A stretch of DNA of 64,000 bases from Viola odorata (Eukaryota > Streptophyta > Magnoliopsida > Malpighiales > Violaceae). Made by a program: the position numbers and the translations under genes. The stretch is taken from the NCBI GenBank assembly GCA_963691705.1, contig OY829545.1:27701475-27765474 (forward strand). The letters run 5' to 3'. Under the pieces are notes generated by a model that was not told the DNA's origin, searched no databases, and was given only the letters and a program-made list of their open reading frames with translations. This document shows positions 21,828-32,191 of this stretch, piece after piece; within the stretch, counting starts at the first letter, position 1; each line of letters opens with the position of its first letter.

Positions 21828-22400
21828 TGATAACAATTTTTCTTCTGCCGAAGGATGTATGGCGGAGCAGCTCTTCTCAGATCAGTGTGCGCGACGGTCC
21901 ACAGTACCTGCAATGCGCCGGAGGGGGTCTCCGGCGGAAACACTCGGATGCTTAAGTCAGTATGTGTACTGAAATTGGCAGAGTTTTGGCTAGTCCAGTC
22001 CGCTTACCTGCCTCCTTTGTGGGGGAGGTATTTATAGAAGAAAGGGGGCGTTCCCGCCCGAGTAAACGGGTACGGAGCTATCGCTCGCGTTAGGGTCTGT
22101 GATTCGCCCTTATCGTGATACGCTACCTCGGCGGTAGGTGTTTTAGGTAGATATTGCCGTGGTAGGATAATGGCCGGAGCATTAATCCTGACGCGTGGTT
22201 TCCTCTGGGGGTGAGATAACTCCTTGAGCCAAGCAGGAGGTCCGTGAGAGGAGCCGGTAGGGCCCCGTTAGCCTCTGTAGCGTTAGGCTTTGGGGAAGGT
22301 AGCAATCTTGTCCCTACCGTGGTGGTGCGAAACAGTAGCTATGCCTCTTCCCACCGGGTGATAGACGAAAATACCCTTTCTTTTAGGTGGATTGTTATCA
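21828..22400 (-). repeat. 3' LTR of TatE (573 bp)
   Basis: Plus-strand ends TGATAACAAT..ATTGTTATCA. TATA on the minus strand at about 22037-22028 (TATAAATAC). Hairpin CGCCGGAG/CTCCGGCG at 21916-21936. The inner flank GCCCAACTGAAAATGAGC is the Tat junction word. Related to the TatC/TatD LTRs but diverged, so TatE is a separate subfamily. Confidence 0.88.
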
Positions 22401-22527
22401 TAAGCCCAACTGAAAATGAGCCCGAGTGTTTACCAAGGGCTAACGTTCCTTCTCTTACGGAGAGTCCCTTTAAGTACCGGGGCGGTTTTGCCTCAGAAGA
22501 TGGTCCTGACGGTTTTTTGTCAGGATC

Positions 22528-22534
22528 TATAAAT
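22528..22534 (+). promoter_or_regulatory. TATA box of TatE aORF1
   Basis: TATAAAT about 61-67 bp before the ATG at 22595, matching the TatC and TatD positions. Supports an independent antisense promoter. Confidence 0.55.
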
Positions 22535-22594
22535 CAGAGGTTCCTCTGCGCCAGTTTCTTCGTATTTTCTCGTTCTTTCTTTTCATATTTCGTC

Positions 22595-22978
22595 ATGGAT
22601 GAACTGACTCGCAATTTCCTGATCTCTAAAACTCTGACCCTGAAGAATCTTACTGAGGGTGATATCGGCTTCCTGGAGAGGATGATCACCAAGACCTCCG
22701 AGGATGTCCTGGAGTTGCAGGGGGTACTAACCCCTATTCTGTCTAGACAGCTGGGAATAACTCTAGAGGATTTTAATCCCCTAGAGAGTTTGGCGAAACT
22801 GGCCACTGTCAGTGCTCACCTTGACGTGGTGGCCTCGATGCTGCAGCAGAGGAAAGATCTGCTGGCCTGCTGCCTAAAGGGTATGAGAGCTTACTCTTCC
22901 GAACTGACCTCCGTCGCTGACGCTTTAAGGGAGGTTCCCGTTGTGCCAGGGGAAGATGATGCGGGGTCCAATATCTGA
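22595..22978 (+). CDS. TatE aORF1: 127-aa helical protein of unknown function
   Basis: Start at 22595 (MDELTRNFL) is chosen because the upstream in-frame codons lie in LTR and promoter sequence and the other copies align only from here. Intact. Compared with TatC aORF1 many residues differ but length, SKT-TL-NLT, TKTSED-LELQG, LTP--RQ and CLKGMRAYSSELT are kept. Such a pattern over diverged subfamilies suggests selection on the protein. Acidic end (EDDAGSN). No known domain. Confidence 0.72.
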   Translation: MDELTRNFLISKTLTLKNLTEGDIGFLERMITKTSEDVLELQGVLTPILSRQLGITLEDFNPLESLAKLATVSAHLDVVASMLQQRKDLLACCLKGMRAYSSELTSVADALREVPVVPGEDDAGSNI

Positions 22979-23466
22979 CCGCTGGCTTCGCTTCTTCTCA
23001 TTTTTTTTCTTATGTTTCTTGTACATATTTGAACGCTAAGGCCACCTGGCCCTAAATAAATAACTGTCTCTGCTTTTTCCCAAGTCTTCTCTTTTTTCTT
23101 GCTTGGTTGCTTGCTTTATTGGTTGGAAATATTTGTCATGAGCCCAACTGAAAACGGGTCTTCCTCGGGACATTGTATTGCAGTGGTCGTGTTCCAGGAA
23201 TTAGCAATGAATGCTCTGTCTTGACTGTTACAGGGCCGTCTTTTCAGTGGCAGGTGGTTGGGCGGTTCTTTGGTGCCCTTTGATTGGTGCGTTCAACGAG
23301 CAGATGCGCCTGTGACGGATCGGATTCTGCAATTGCAGTTATTTTTCCCAAGTGTCTTAATTGATTTTTCAGGGATCGAAATGCTCACTCGGCTATATAA
23401 GGGAGTTTGGTTTCCCTTTCCTGTTCATCTTCATCCTTTTCCTTCTTTTTTGCTTTTGCAGGTGAC
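22979..23466 (+). other. Spacer between TatE aORF1 and aORF2
   Basis: Contains CTAAATAAATAAC (poly(A)-like, about 23053-23065). A second copy of the LTR-junction word (GAGCCCAACTGAAAACGGG) is at about 23140-23158. The TATATAA box of aORF2 is at about 23393-23400. No gene in it. Confidence 0.6.
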
Positions 23467-23889
23467 ATGGCAGATTTTTATTTCTTAAGTTCCATGGATC
23501 GCGACTCCTTGCCGACTCCCCCGACTTCGCCGGACTCAGATCATCCCCCTCCTTCGCCACCATGGAGGCCTCCGGTCCGCCGAAAGGGTCGTAAGAAGCA
23601 GGGGAAACGGACTTCCAAGACGCCCTTTGCGACTTTGGCTTCTTCTGGTTCTGCTATTCAAGAGGGTGGCAAACACTTTTCTTCCCCTGATTGCTCGCTG
23701 AATGAGGATTTTCCCATCAGTGCTGGTGCGGGGTTGGCAGATTCGAGTGTCAAAGAAAAGTCATGCCCGTCAGGGTCCTGCCCAGAAAGGGAGGCAGACC
23801 AGCCGGTCCCAAATGCTGACGGGAAGATGCCATTCCTCGATGATGACGGGGTTTATCACCATGGCATTTATTGGCCTGATGAGGATTAG
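23467..23889 (+). CDS. TatE aORF2: Pro-rich small protein with acidic C-terminus
   Basis: 140 aa from MADFYFL. The conserved core DSLPTPPTSPDSDHPPPSPP matches the other copies. A basic run (RKGRKKQGKRTSK) follows, then a variable middle and an acidic, aromatic end (DDDGVYHHGIYWPDED). Intact. TATA at about 23393, ATG at 23467, AATAAA at about 23923-23930 after the stop. The Pro core and the W-x-DED end are the best conserved parts, so they are the likely functional elements. Function unknown. Confidence 0.7.
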   Translation: MADFYFLSSMDRDSLPTPPTSPDSDHPPPSPPWRPPVRRKGRKKQGKRTSKTPFATLASSGSAIQEGGKHFSSPDCSLNEDFPISAGAGLADSSVKEKSCPSGSCPEREADQPVPNADGKMPFLDDDGVYHHGIYWPDED

Positions 23890-24386
23890 CCGTTTTGCAT
23901 TGTACCCGCCTATTGGCGTTTTATGAATAAAATGATACTTTCTACTTTTCCTTTTTTGTCGTTACTTCCGTGAGCCTGCTGGTTCTTGATGATAGCTAAC
24001 GCAAGCGGTTGGCCTGTCTGAGGCAATTGCTTCACGGTTACTCTGACCGGGTCAATACTGTCTCGCCCATTTGGGGAGTCTCGACGAATAACTTCTCTTT
24101 TTTCAAATTTCTTTAATGCGCTTCCACGTGGCCAACTTCTTTTACACGCGTCTTCGCCCGATTGGTGACTCAACCAATGCGGTGGCATTTTTATCCTTTA
24201 AGAAGGGCCATTCTCCAATTTCTCAAAACTTTTGCCCTCACTTCGAATTTTCCTTTTTGTCTTCCTTCGTCTTCTTCTCCGAATACCTTTTCGGCCGCTC
24301 GTCACTGTCCGCCGATTTCTCTGCGATTCTTCTCCTTTAAGGTATCAATTCGTCCCTTCTCAGATTTCCTTTTTTGTTGGTTTGCT
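23890..24386 (+). promoter_or_regulatory. TatE aORF2 3' end and aORF3 upstream region
   Basis: GAATAAAATG at about 23922 is a poly(A)-like signal for aORF2. A CCACGTGGCC G-box lies at about 24123-24132, upstream of aORF3. A TTTAAGGTATC segment about 50 bp before the ATG resembles leaders of the other copies. No clear TATA. Confidence 0.5.
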
Positions 24387-26515
24387 ATGGCTAGGAATAG
24401 ACCTCGCCAGATTATCTCTAGGCCCATGGATCCCGAGGTTGCCCAATCACCGAGTATTTTTACCTGCGATGTGGTTCTGAAAGCTGAATTGGAGGAACAT
24501 GGTATTACCTTTCCTCCTGGGCATGAGCCTTCTATTCCCGGAAGTGATATGCGGCTTCATAATCCAGGGTGGGGCCACAGTAGGCTTCTTTATTTTAAAA
24601 TGTTCCTTTATGGTTTCTGCTTTCCCGTTCATGAGTCGATACTAACTCTGCTGCGGGAGTATAGCCTTAATCCTGCCCAGATAACTCCTTCCTCTTGGTG
24701 TGCGGTTTATGCTTTTCTTCGCGCTTGCGAGTTGAAGAACATTTTTACCCCATCTATCAATTTGTTTCGCAAATTCCTTAGCATGATTTGCTACAATTGT
24801 TTAATCGAGATTACTCCCCGGTGGGATGATGCGCTCGTGCAGTCGTTTTGGCAACGTTTTCACGGCTTCAAGAAGGGTGTAGCTGATTGGAAGAGCAACT
24901 TCTTTGTTCTGGAGCTACCGTCACGTTTGTGGCGTATGAATTTCAATCAGGAACTGATAGGTCCCGTTTGGACAAATCCCGCGATTTTGTCCAGAACTGA
25001 GTTGGACCAGGCTAACGCTTTGTTAGACGAGAATACCCACTACCGCATTCGTGCCTTTGCTCTGTTCAAGCCTTTGGAAGAGTGCGTTATGGGTGAGCCT
25101 ATTTCTTTCCATATTTTCTTTACTTTGGTCCTCGCATGCTTTGTTTGCTATAAGAAGCTAACGGTTGATTCCCAGGTGACACTGGTACTCCTCTGAACGT
25201 AATACCGCTTCAAACTTTACCGGCCTCGCCTTCGGCCGAGGGCTCAAGTCGGGGTGGCGTTCCTCCTTCGAGGAAGAGAACTAAGATGGTTGCCCGGGGA
25301 GGGAGAAGGCTCGTTAGCTCTGTGCGAACATCTCGTTTTGTGGAAAATTGGCTACCGGAGCGTCGCAAGGGGACGGACTCCAGGCCTGTCCCAACGACGG
25401 TAATTACTAGCGATGATGAAGATGCGGATGCTAAGTCAGACCTTTGCCACGCTTCTTCCCTTGTTGCTTCCCAGCGTCGGAAAAAACTTCGAGTGGCCAC
25501 TAGTGGACAAGCTACCGGGACATGTCCTGTGGATGTGGCAACTGTTTCTACGCCTGCTGTTTTGTTTGAGGCGGTCGCCTCTCAGCCAACGGGAGCCGCT
25601 GAGGCGTTGGAAAAAACTTGTTCTTCTGAGGGAGAGGGCCTACCGATGGAATGTCCTCCTCCCATATCTGACGCTCCCGATTCTCCGATTGCTCATTGTA
25701 TTCCTGACGTAGTGGTCACACCTCCTGTGGCGGATTCGACTGCTGAGCTACCGCCTAAGGTTACTCCCCAGCTATTTTTTACTCCTTTCAAGAGTATTTT
25801 TCCTCAGGGCTCTTCTCCGCCTCCCTCGATCAATCTTGCCTGTGGCGGTCCTGACGGGGTCCCGGCCTATCGTATGAATCTTGCAGGGTTCTGCTTTGAT
25901 GCCCTTCGCGCTGTCGGGGTTCCCCAACCTTTTTCTCGAGATGAGTTTACTGCACCCTTGATAGGGGAGATGCTGAGTTCAAAAAAGGAGAAAGAGGAAT
26001 TTCTTCAACTCCCTCCCTCGGTACGCTTTCGCCATGTTCTGAATGATTCTCTGGACTTCTTCCGCCATCTGAATTATCAATTCGAAATTCACGATCGCGA
26101 GTCACGTAATTTTTCCAGCGCATTGTGTGTTGCAAGGGTGCAACTTGAGAAGGCGGTGGAGCACTCTAGGTTGCTGACGCGTCTTTGTGAATCGTCCCAA
26201 ACGGAATTGGACAGAGAAAAATCTATCGGGAAAGCCAAGATAGAAGTTCTGGAGGCGGAATTGGCGCTAGAAAAGAAGAAAAATCTCTTTCTCTGTGAAG
26301 AGGTACTTGCTCGAGATGAGGGGTCTGCTAGGGCGTCATTAAAGGAAGAGTTATGGAGGAAGAACGTTCTAGAGGCCTTCATTTCTGGATTTGCGTCCCG
26401 TTTCAAAGGTAACCCTTCAGATCCATCCCAGGTAGCTGATTACATCTCTATCGTGATGGGTGAGATTAGCAAAGGTGACAGCGGTTCTTCTGGCCCTTCG
26501 GGGGAGAAAGTCTAA
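24387..26515 (+). CDS. TatE aORF3: intact two-exon Transposase_28-like coiled-coil protein (~681 aa)
   Basis: Exon 1 is 24387-25092, intron 25093-25175 (83 nt, GTGAGC..CCCAG), exon 2 25176-26515; phase 1, no stops. Start MARNRPRQ is set by alignment. Residues ~30-230 form the domain (LLYFKMFLYGFCFPVHE, ITPSSWCAVYAFLRACE, ITPRWDDALVQSFWQRF, DWKSNFFVLELPSRLWR), which resembles 'putative gypsy type transposon' proteins. A basic block (TSRFVENWLPERRKG), a Ser/Pro linker and a coiled coil (~540-640, rich in E, K, L) follow. No catalytic motif is visible; a structural or nucleic-acid-binding role is only a guess. The best preserved copy of the gene. Confidence 0.75.
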
Positions 26516-27121
26516 CGCTAGCGATGGTGCCTGGGCCTTTCCTTATTTTTCTTGTTGTTGTCTTTTGTTTATTTCTTGAAAACCATTCGAACATTGTTTC
26601 TCTTGTAATAATGCTGACGCTTTGTATCCTTTGTCGCACTGTATGATATTACCGTTTATTCCTTCTTTATCCTCTTTGTACCATCGCGCCGTTTGGCAAG
26701 GCCAGCGCTGCTTTTTATGTTTTTTAATCAATCCCTCTGTCCCTCATTTAATGCGACTTGAAGGGTAATGATGAAAGAAGACACGTGTCCTTCCACAGAG
26801 AGGCGTTTGGAGCAAGCGTCTTCTAGGGAGTTGCGAATGCAGAAGCGTTTCGTCCTTATTTCAAATTTGCACCTTCTGGCGCGTGCCTTACTTTATGACG
26901 CGCTGCTTCGCCACGTGTCTGCTGCTGACTGGTCGCCCTTTCAGGGTTATATCTATTGTTTCTTCTACCCCTTTTTCTTTTTCCATTTTTCCCTTATACG
27001 CTATTGTGTCTTTAGATAAATACTTTGCGCCGCTCTCTCTTTCTGGTTCAAGACTCCTCGCGTTCTCTTTCACGAAGGTACAAGGTACACGTCTTTTTCT
27101 TTTCTCTTTGTTTCTTCCTTG
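26516..27121 (+). promoter_or_regulatory. Region between TatE aORF3 and aORF4 with G-boxes
   Basis: Holds the aORF3 3' flank and the aORF4 promoter region. GACACGTGTCC at about 26779-26789, followed by CACAGAGAGG, is shared with TatC (56894-56913). A second CCACGTGTC lies near 26912. The TATA-like word GTTATATCTATTG (about 26946) replaces GTTATAAAACC of TatC. No other gene credible. Confidence 0.55.
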
Positions 27122-29415
27122 TTGGCCACGGCTAGAACTAAAAAATCCTCTGAAGAAGGAGATCCTCAACGGTCCTCCGGGGAAGAAGTAATAGATACTA
27201 CTCCCACTTCTCTGTACACGCTGCCCTTAATTAACCGTAGACTTGCTGGGTTTTCTGCACGATTTCCCAAGGAATATCTCGTGCATCCTGCTTCTGAGAC
27301 GCTTCGACTGAACAACATTTTGCCCGGAAATAGTAGAATGTTGTATGCTAAGCTCTTCGATCATGGGTTTCGTCTCCCTCTTGACCCGCTTGTAAAATTG
27401 TTGTTGGTTGATTCTGATTTGGCTCCGACTCAGTTGAGTCCTAACGCAATTTGCGTTGTTAGTGTTTTTGCCGCACTGTGCCGTTTCAAGGGAATAGAAT
27501 CTCCCACCTTAGCGTTGCTTCATGACATTTTCCAATTGTATTCCCGTAAAGGGGTGATATCGATATCGCCTCGCTACGAAGACGGTTCTTTGAAGCCCTT
27601 TACCTGGAAACTAATGGGCATTGAGTCTTCCATTCCTCACTGGAAAGAGGAATTTTTTATTGTTGATCTGCCTGAGCCGTTGTGGAGGGCTGGCTTCAAC
27701 GAAACAATTAAAGATGGGGCTTGGGGTCATCGGAAACCCCTTTCCGACCCGGAGGATGGCTGGTTGAAGACGCTGCTTCAATTTGATTTTAGCGTTGATG
27801 CCCGAAAAGTGGCCAACGGGTTGCCCGTGGAACAGTGCAAGAAGGGTGAGCGTTTAACCTTTTTCATTTGCGTTGTCAAGAAGTATTAACGCTAACATTT
27901 TGTGACTGTGCAGTGCCTCCGCCTGGTTGGGAGCCCGAGTATTTCCGGAGGAGAAGGAAACAGGAGGCGAAAAAGAAAGCTGCCACTGAAGCTAGGGCTG
28001 CTGCTGCTGCTAACGCCGAGGAAGGGGAGGCTACTGCTACCGCTAACGTTACGGGCCCTCGGGTTGTGAGACAGAAAAGGCCTAGGAAAGCACGTGCTGC
28101 CCCATCCGTTTCGTCCTAGACCGTTGTCTCTTCAGAGGCTACGGTTGATCCGATTCTTGTTGGGATTCCTCTTGTGTCCTCCACCACTCAGGTGAGCATT
28201 TTTCTTATTTTTAGAACTTTGTCTTTCTTTTTACACGGTTTCCTTATCACGTCCTGCGCTATTTAGGAAGTCGTTGCTGCTTCTGTCCCCTCTACCTCCC
28301 AGGGAGATATGGGTATCGCCGATGTCCTTCGCGAGCGTCAGAAGAAGGCTCACTATGATCTTCAGAATAGCCCTTCTTCCTCGGCCGCCAATCGTAGTTC
28401 GAGTGCCCTTGGGGGCGAGGGTGCGTCTGCTGATCAATCTGAACCTGTTGATTTTGGCGGTCAACCCCATGTGCCTCCTGGTTCTCCGATCCATTCTGCG
28501 CACACCCCAACGGGCTATGATTCTGATGCCCTTAATCCTGAGGTGCCCGGAGGTAATGAGGTCTCAATGCCTAACGTGGAGGGCTCCACTAGCCGGCCAG
28601 CTTCTCCTGGTGCATTGTTCTTTGTTCTGATGCCTCATCCAACTATTGCGAGGGGTGGCCCTGCCCCTGCCTTAATGGCTGGTATCTCTCCATACGAGCC
28701 TCCTCACCTGCCAAGTCATCACGTTAGCTTACACTCCTTTAGGGACAGTATTCTGCAGTTTCCTGCCGATGCTGATCATGAGACCGTGATTTCCTCTACC
28801 GCTTATTTGGTGGCAGAGATTCTGTCTCTTCCAAGAGAGAGGGATGCCTTTATGGCTCGGGGCGAGCAGGGGCGCATCAATTTCCTTCACTCTCAGGCGT
28901 TTTCTATGCTTTTCCATCTTCACTATATGGATGAGGAGAATGCCAGAGCTGCAGCTAACGGGCAAGGAGAGATAAACAGGCTGCTGGAAGAGCGACAACG
29001 TCTTGAAAATGCCCTTGCTGCTGCCAATGAAGGTATGGAAACTGCTCGGGGAGAGGCTACCGCGGTTAAACAAGAGTTGGAGGCCGCTAAGTTGGCTTTG
29101 GAGGAGGAGAAGCGACAACGCGCTGATCTGGCCATACGCCTCTCTCAGGAGGAGAATAGCCTGCGTCTAGAGAGACAGAGGAACGCTGAGCTATCTACCG
29201 ATTCCTCCCTTAACACTGAGAAGAACCGTTGGTACTTAGAGCAGGGTGGGGGAATCATGTCAGAAGCCGTGATGCATCATTATGGAGTTGAGGAGCTCCG
29301 TATTGACGATCTCTCTGCGTATTTTGACAAGAGAGCCTCATCCATTACTGATAGCGGTTTCTACCAGTGGAAGGCTGCTCAGCAAGGAGGGGTCAACGCG
29401 CCGCCCAATCTTTAG
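27122..29415 (+). pseudogene. TatE aORF4: three-exon Transposase_28-like coiled-coil gene, start codon lost
   Basis: Exon 1 is 27122-27845, intron 27846-27913, exon 2 27914-28191, intron 28192-28266, exon 3 28267-29415. The codon aligned with the TatC ATG is TTG here, and exon 2 has TAG at 28117-28119. Otherwise it is open. Domain: LYAKLFDHGFRLPLDP, LSPNAICVVSVFAALC, ISPRYEDGSLKPFTWKL, EEFFIVDLPEPLWR. Exon 2 is Arg/Lys/Ala-rich. Exon 3 has a Ser/Pro linker, a helical region and a coiled coil (ARGEATAVKQELEAAKLALE) and ends SGFYQWKAAQQGG. Paralogue of aORF3. Confidence 0.75.
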
Positions 29416-29799
29416 ACTTTTTGTTGTTTAGATGTTTTACATTTTTGTGGCTGACGGGCCCGTCTATATTTTGTACTTTAAACGATGTCGGCCTTGACTT
29501 GGCTAATCCACTCTTTTTGGATAGAAGTTCTTTATCTGCTTTTCTTCATAATGTCGTTTGATCACTTGTCCGCATGGGACGTTTGGCGTTAGGTTTCCAT
29601 AGACGCATAGTTTCGCGTTGTATCCCGTTAGCTATTCATCAGCTGCATTCAAGTAGCATGTCCATTATATCCTCCGATAGCCTTTCTGAGTGTAAATCAG
29701 TGTTGCTTTCGCATCTGCTGCACTCATATTCCTGTCGTCCCTCATTGTCAGAGGGGGCTTTACGTCTGTTTCAACGTTGTTCTTGCAGTATGGTCACCT
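29416..29799 (-). other. TatE 3' region next to aORF4
   Basis: No gene. T-rich transition between the aORF4 stop and the 77-bp array, including GCGTTAGG and CGTTAGC words typical of this element. Short plus-strand ORFs are low complexity. Confidence 0.6.
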
Positions 29800-30416
29800 C
29801 TCCGTCATTGCTTCACCGGGTATCGACCACGCGGCTACTAGTTCAGATGTCTTTGTTTTCTTTCGCCACAGATAGGCTCCAACATCGCTTCACCGGGTAT
29901 CAACCGCGCGGCTACTAGTTGGGATGTCTTTGTTTCCTTTCGCCACAGATAGGCTCCAACATCGCTTCACCGGGTATCGACCGCGCGGCTACTAGTTAGG
30001 ATTTCTTTGTTTTCTTTCGCCACAGATAGGCTCCAACATCGCTTCACCGGGTATCAACCGCGCGGCTACTAGTTAGGATTTCTTTTGTTTCTTTCGCCAC
30101 AGATAGGCTCCAACATCGCTTCACCGGGTATCAACCGCGCGGCTACTGGTTGGGATGTCTTTGTTTCCTTTCGCCACAGATAGGCTCCAACATCGCTTCA
30201 CCGGGTATCGACCGCGCGGCTACTAGTTAGGATTTCTTTGTTTTCTTTCGCCACAGATAGGCTCCAACATCGCTTCACCGGGTATCAACCGCGCGGCTAC
30301 TAGTTAGGATTTCTTTTGTTTCTTTCGCCACAGATAGGCTCCAACATCGCTTCACCGGGTATCAACCGCGCGGCTACTAGTTGGGATGTCTTTGTTTCTT
30401 TTCGCCACAGATAGGC
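29800..30416 (-). repeat. 77-bp tandem array, eight units with a 3-unit higher-order pattern
   Basis: CGCCACAGATAGG recurs at 29864, 29941, 30018, 30095, 30172, 30249, 30326 and 30403, exactly 77 bp apart. Unit ends differ in the order GGGATGTCTTTG, GGATTTCTTTG, GGATTTCTTTTG, and this order repeats, giving a 231-bp higher-order repeat. Located in the TatE 3' region; not seen in TatC or TatD. Confidence 0.93.
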
Positions 30417-30983
30417 TTTGGGGAGTGCCTCGTCTTAGTGAGCTGTCTGATCAGGACCAGCCATCACAAGGATAGGACTTTTCACCCCCAAGCGTTGTAC
30501 CTCTCGTCCGTGGAATCGTGCCTCGTCTCAATGGGACGTCTATGTGAGCACGGTTACCACAAAGATAGGATTTTCACTTCCAGGACGGAGTTAGTCTCTC
30601 CTTGGGGCGTGCCTCTCCTTATGGGGTTACCACAAGAATAGGATTTCACTCCCAAGGATTCCGGGGCGTGCCTCATCTAAACGGGCCGTCTATGTGAGCA
30701 CGGTTGTGAATAGGATTTTCACTCCGGGGAGCCGTTTGGGGTCGTGCCTCGTCTTAATGGGCCGTCTATGTGAGCACGGTTACCACAAGGATAGAATTTT
30801 CACTCCCAAACGCCTTGTTATGCCAGGGCGTGCCTCGTCTTAGTGAGCTGTCTGATCAGGACCAGCCATCACAAGGATAGGATTTTCACTCCTGGCATTC
30901 TTCGCTACCTGCATATTACCAGTAGCAAACGCACGGTGAATATCTCAATATTCATTTATTAGAATAACTTTGATGTTACCCGA
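30417..30983 (-). repeat. TatE 3' region with diverged ~105-bp units
   Basis: Several units with the cores GGATAGGATTTTCACTCC and GGGCCGTCTATGTGAGCACGG, homologous to TatD 3090-3600 and TatC 59750-60230. Ends at the pol stop with a short inverted repeat (GAATAT-CTCA-ATATTC, about 30938-30953). No gene. Confidence 0.75.
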
Positions 30984-32191
30984 TTAGCTCCTGGCGTGGT
31001 ATAGCCTCAACCGAGCGATGTTCCAAGAGTTCTGCAGGGGCGTTCCCTCGAGCGTTTCCAGATGGTATGCTCCTTTTCCCACAATGCGGGTGACACGATA
31101 CGGTCCATCCCAGTTTGGACTGAGTTTTCCCATACGCTGTCCTGCTGCCCGTCTGTCTCTGAGCACTAAATCTCCAGTTTTGAGCAATCGCTCCCTCACT
31201 TGCCGGTTGTGATATTGTGCCATTTTCCTTTTGTAGTGCAGGGTTTTCAGGAGGGTTTCCTCGTGTGTTTCTAGTAGAGTATCGAGGTTAGCTCGTAACC
31301 TTTCTTCATTGTTTTCTTCTTTGAAGTGAGCCACCCGGAGGCTCATCATGCCAATCTCGACTGGTGTGACAGCTTCGGTTCCGAATGCTAACGCGAATGG
31401 GGTCTCTCCCGTGCTGGCCTTGACAGTCATGCGGTAGGCCCATAGTACATATGACAATTCGTCTGGCCATTTCTTCTTGGACCCTTCCAAGTTTCTTTTG
31501 ATGCCACTGAGGATGCTGCGGTTGGTTACTTCCGCCTGGCCGTTGGTTTGGGGATGTGCCACAGAGGAGAATCTTTGCTCTATCTGGAACTCTGCACATT
31601 GATCCCTGAAGAACTGGCTTGTAAATTGTGTCCCGTTGTCGCTAACTAGCACGCGTGGTACTCCAAATCGCATGATGACTTGGTGTTTGAAGAAACGCCA
31701 AATTTTTTCGGTGGTGATGGTAGCTAACGCCTCAGCTTCGGCCCACTTTGTGAAGTAGTCTACCGCTACGACCACAAATTTTAACTGAGATCTGGCCTTT
31801 GGAAACGGGCCCAGGATGTCAATCCTCCATTTTGCAAACGGGCACGGTGCGATTATTTCTGAAATTGGCACAGCAGGTTTTCGAGGAATCTTAGCATATT
31901 CCTGGCATTTCTGACAGGTTCTCACGAAGTTATGACAATCTCGTCGAATGGTGGGCCAGTAAAATCCCGACCGAAAGACTTGGGCTGCCAGAGTGCCGCT
32001 AGCAATGTGCATGCCACATATCCCTTCGTGAATTTCACGTAACACATGTAAGCCTTCTTGCTCCGTTATGCATTTAGCGGCCGGATGGGAGAAACATCTT
32101 CGTGTTAACTCTCCGTTATAATATGTGCATCGTGCTGCCCATTTTAGGACTTTCTTTTTCTCTGTCTGGTCTCCCGGTAGTTTATCATGTT
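30984..32191 (-). pseudogene. TatE pol remnant: integrase only
   Basis: Open from the deletion junction at about 32191 to the stop at 30984. Zinc domain (HEGICGMH, CQKCQ), DDE core (WRIDILGPFP, SDNGTQF, GQAEVTNRS) and C-terminal domain ending LYHARS. In the first core motif Trp-Gly is Trp-Arg. There is no start codon of its own near the junction, and protease, RT and RNase H are absent. The integrase frame itself has no stops, fitting a fairly recent deletion. Would need another element's machinery. Confidence 0.9.

Noticed and set aside
22244..22594. Longer N-terminus for TatE aORF1
   Set aside because: It begins inside the LTR and runs through the TATA region; homologues start at 22595.
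24162..24386. Longer N-terminus for TatE aORF3
   Set aside because: The upstream in-frame part is leader sequence; the other copies align only from the Met at 24387.
4870..29415. Antisense ORFs as captured host genes unrelated to the elements
   Set aside because: The same four ORFs in the same order occur in three separate Tat copies between pol and the 3' LTR, so they belong to the element.
29800..30416. Possible CRISPR or host satellite array
   Set aside because: Pure tandem 77-bp units inside a retrotransposon 3' region, without spacers.
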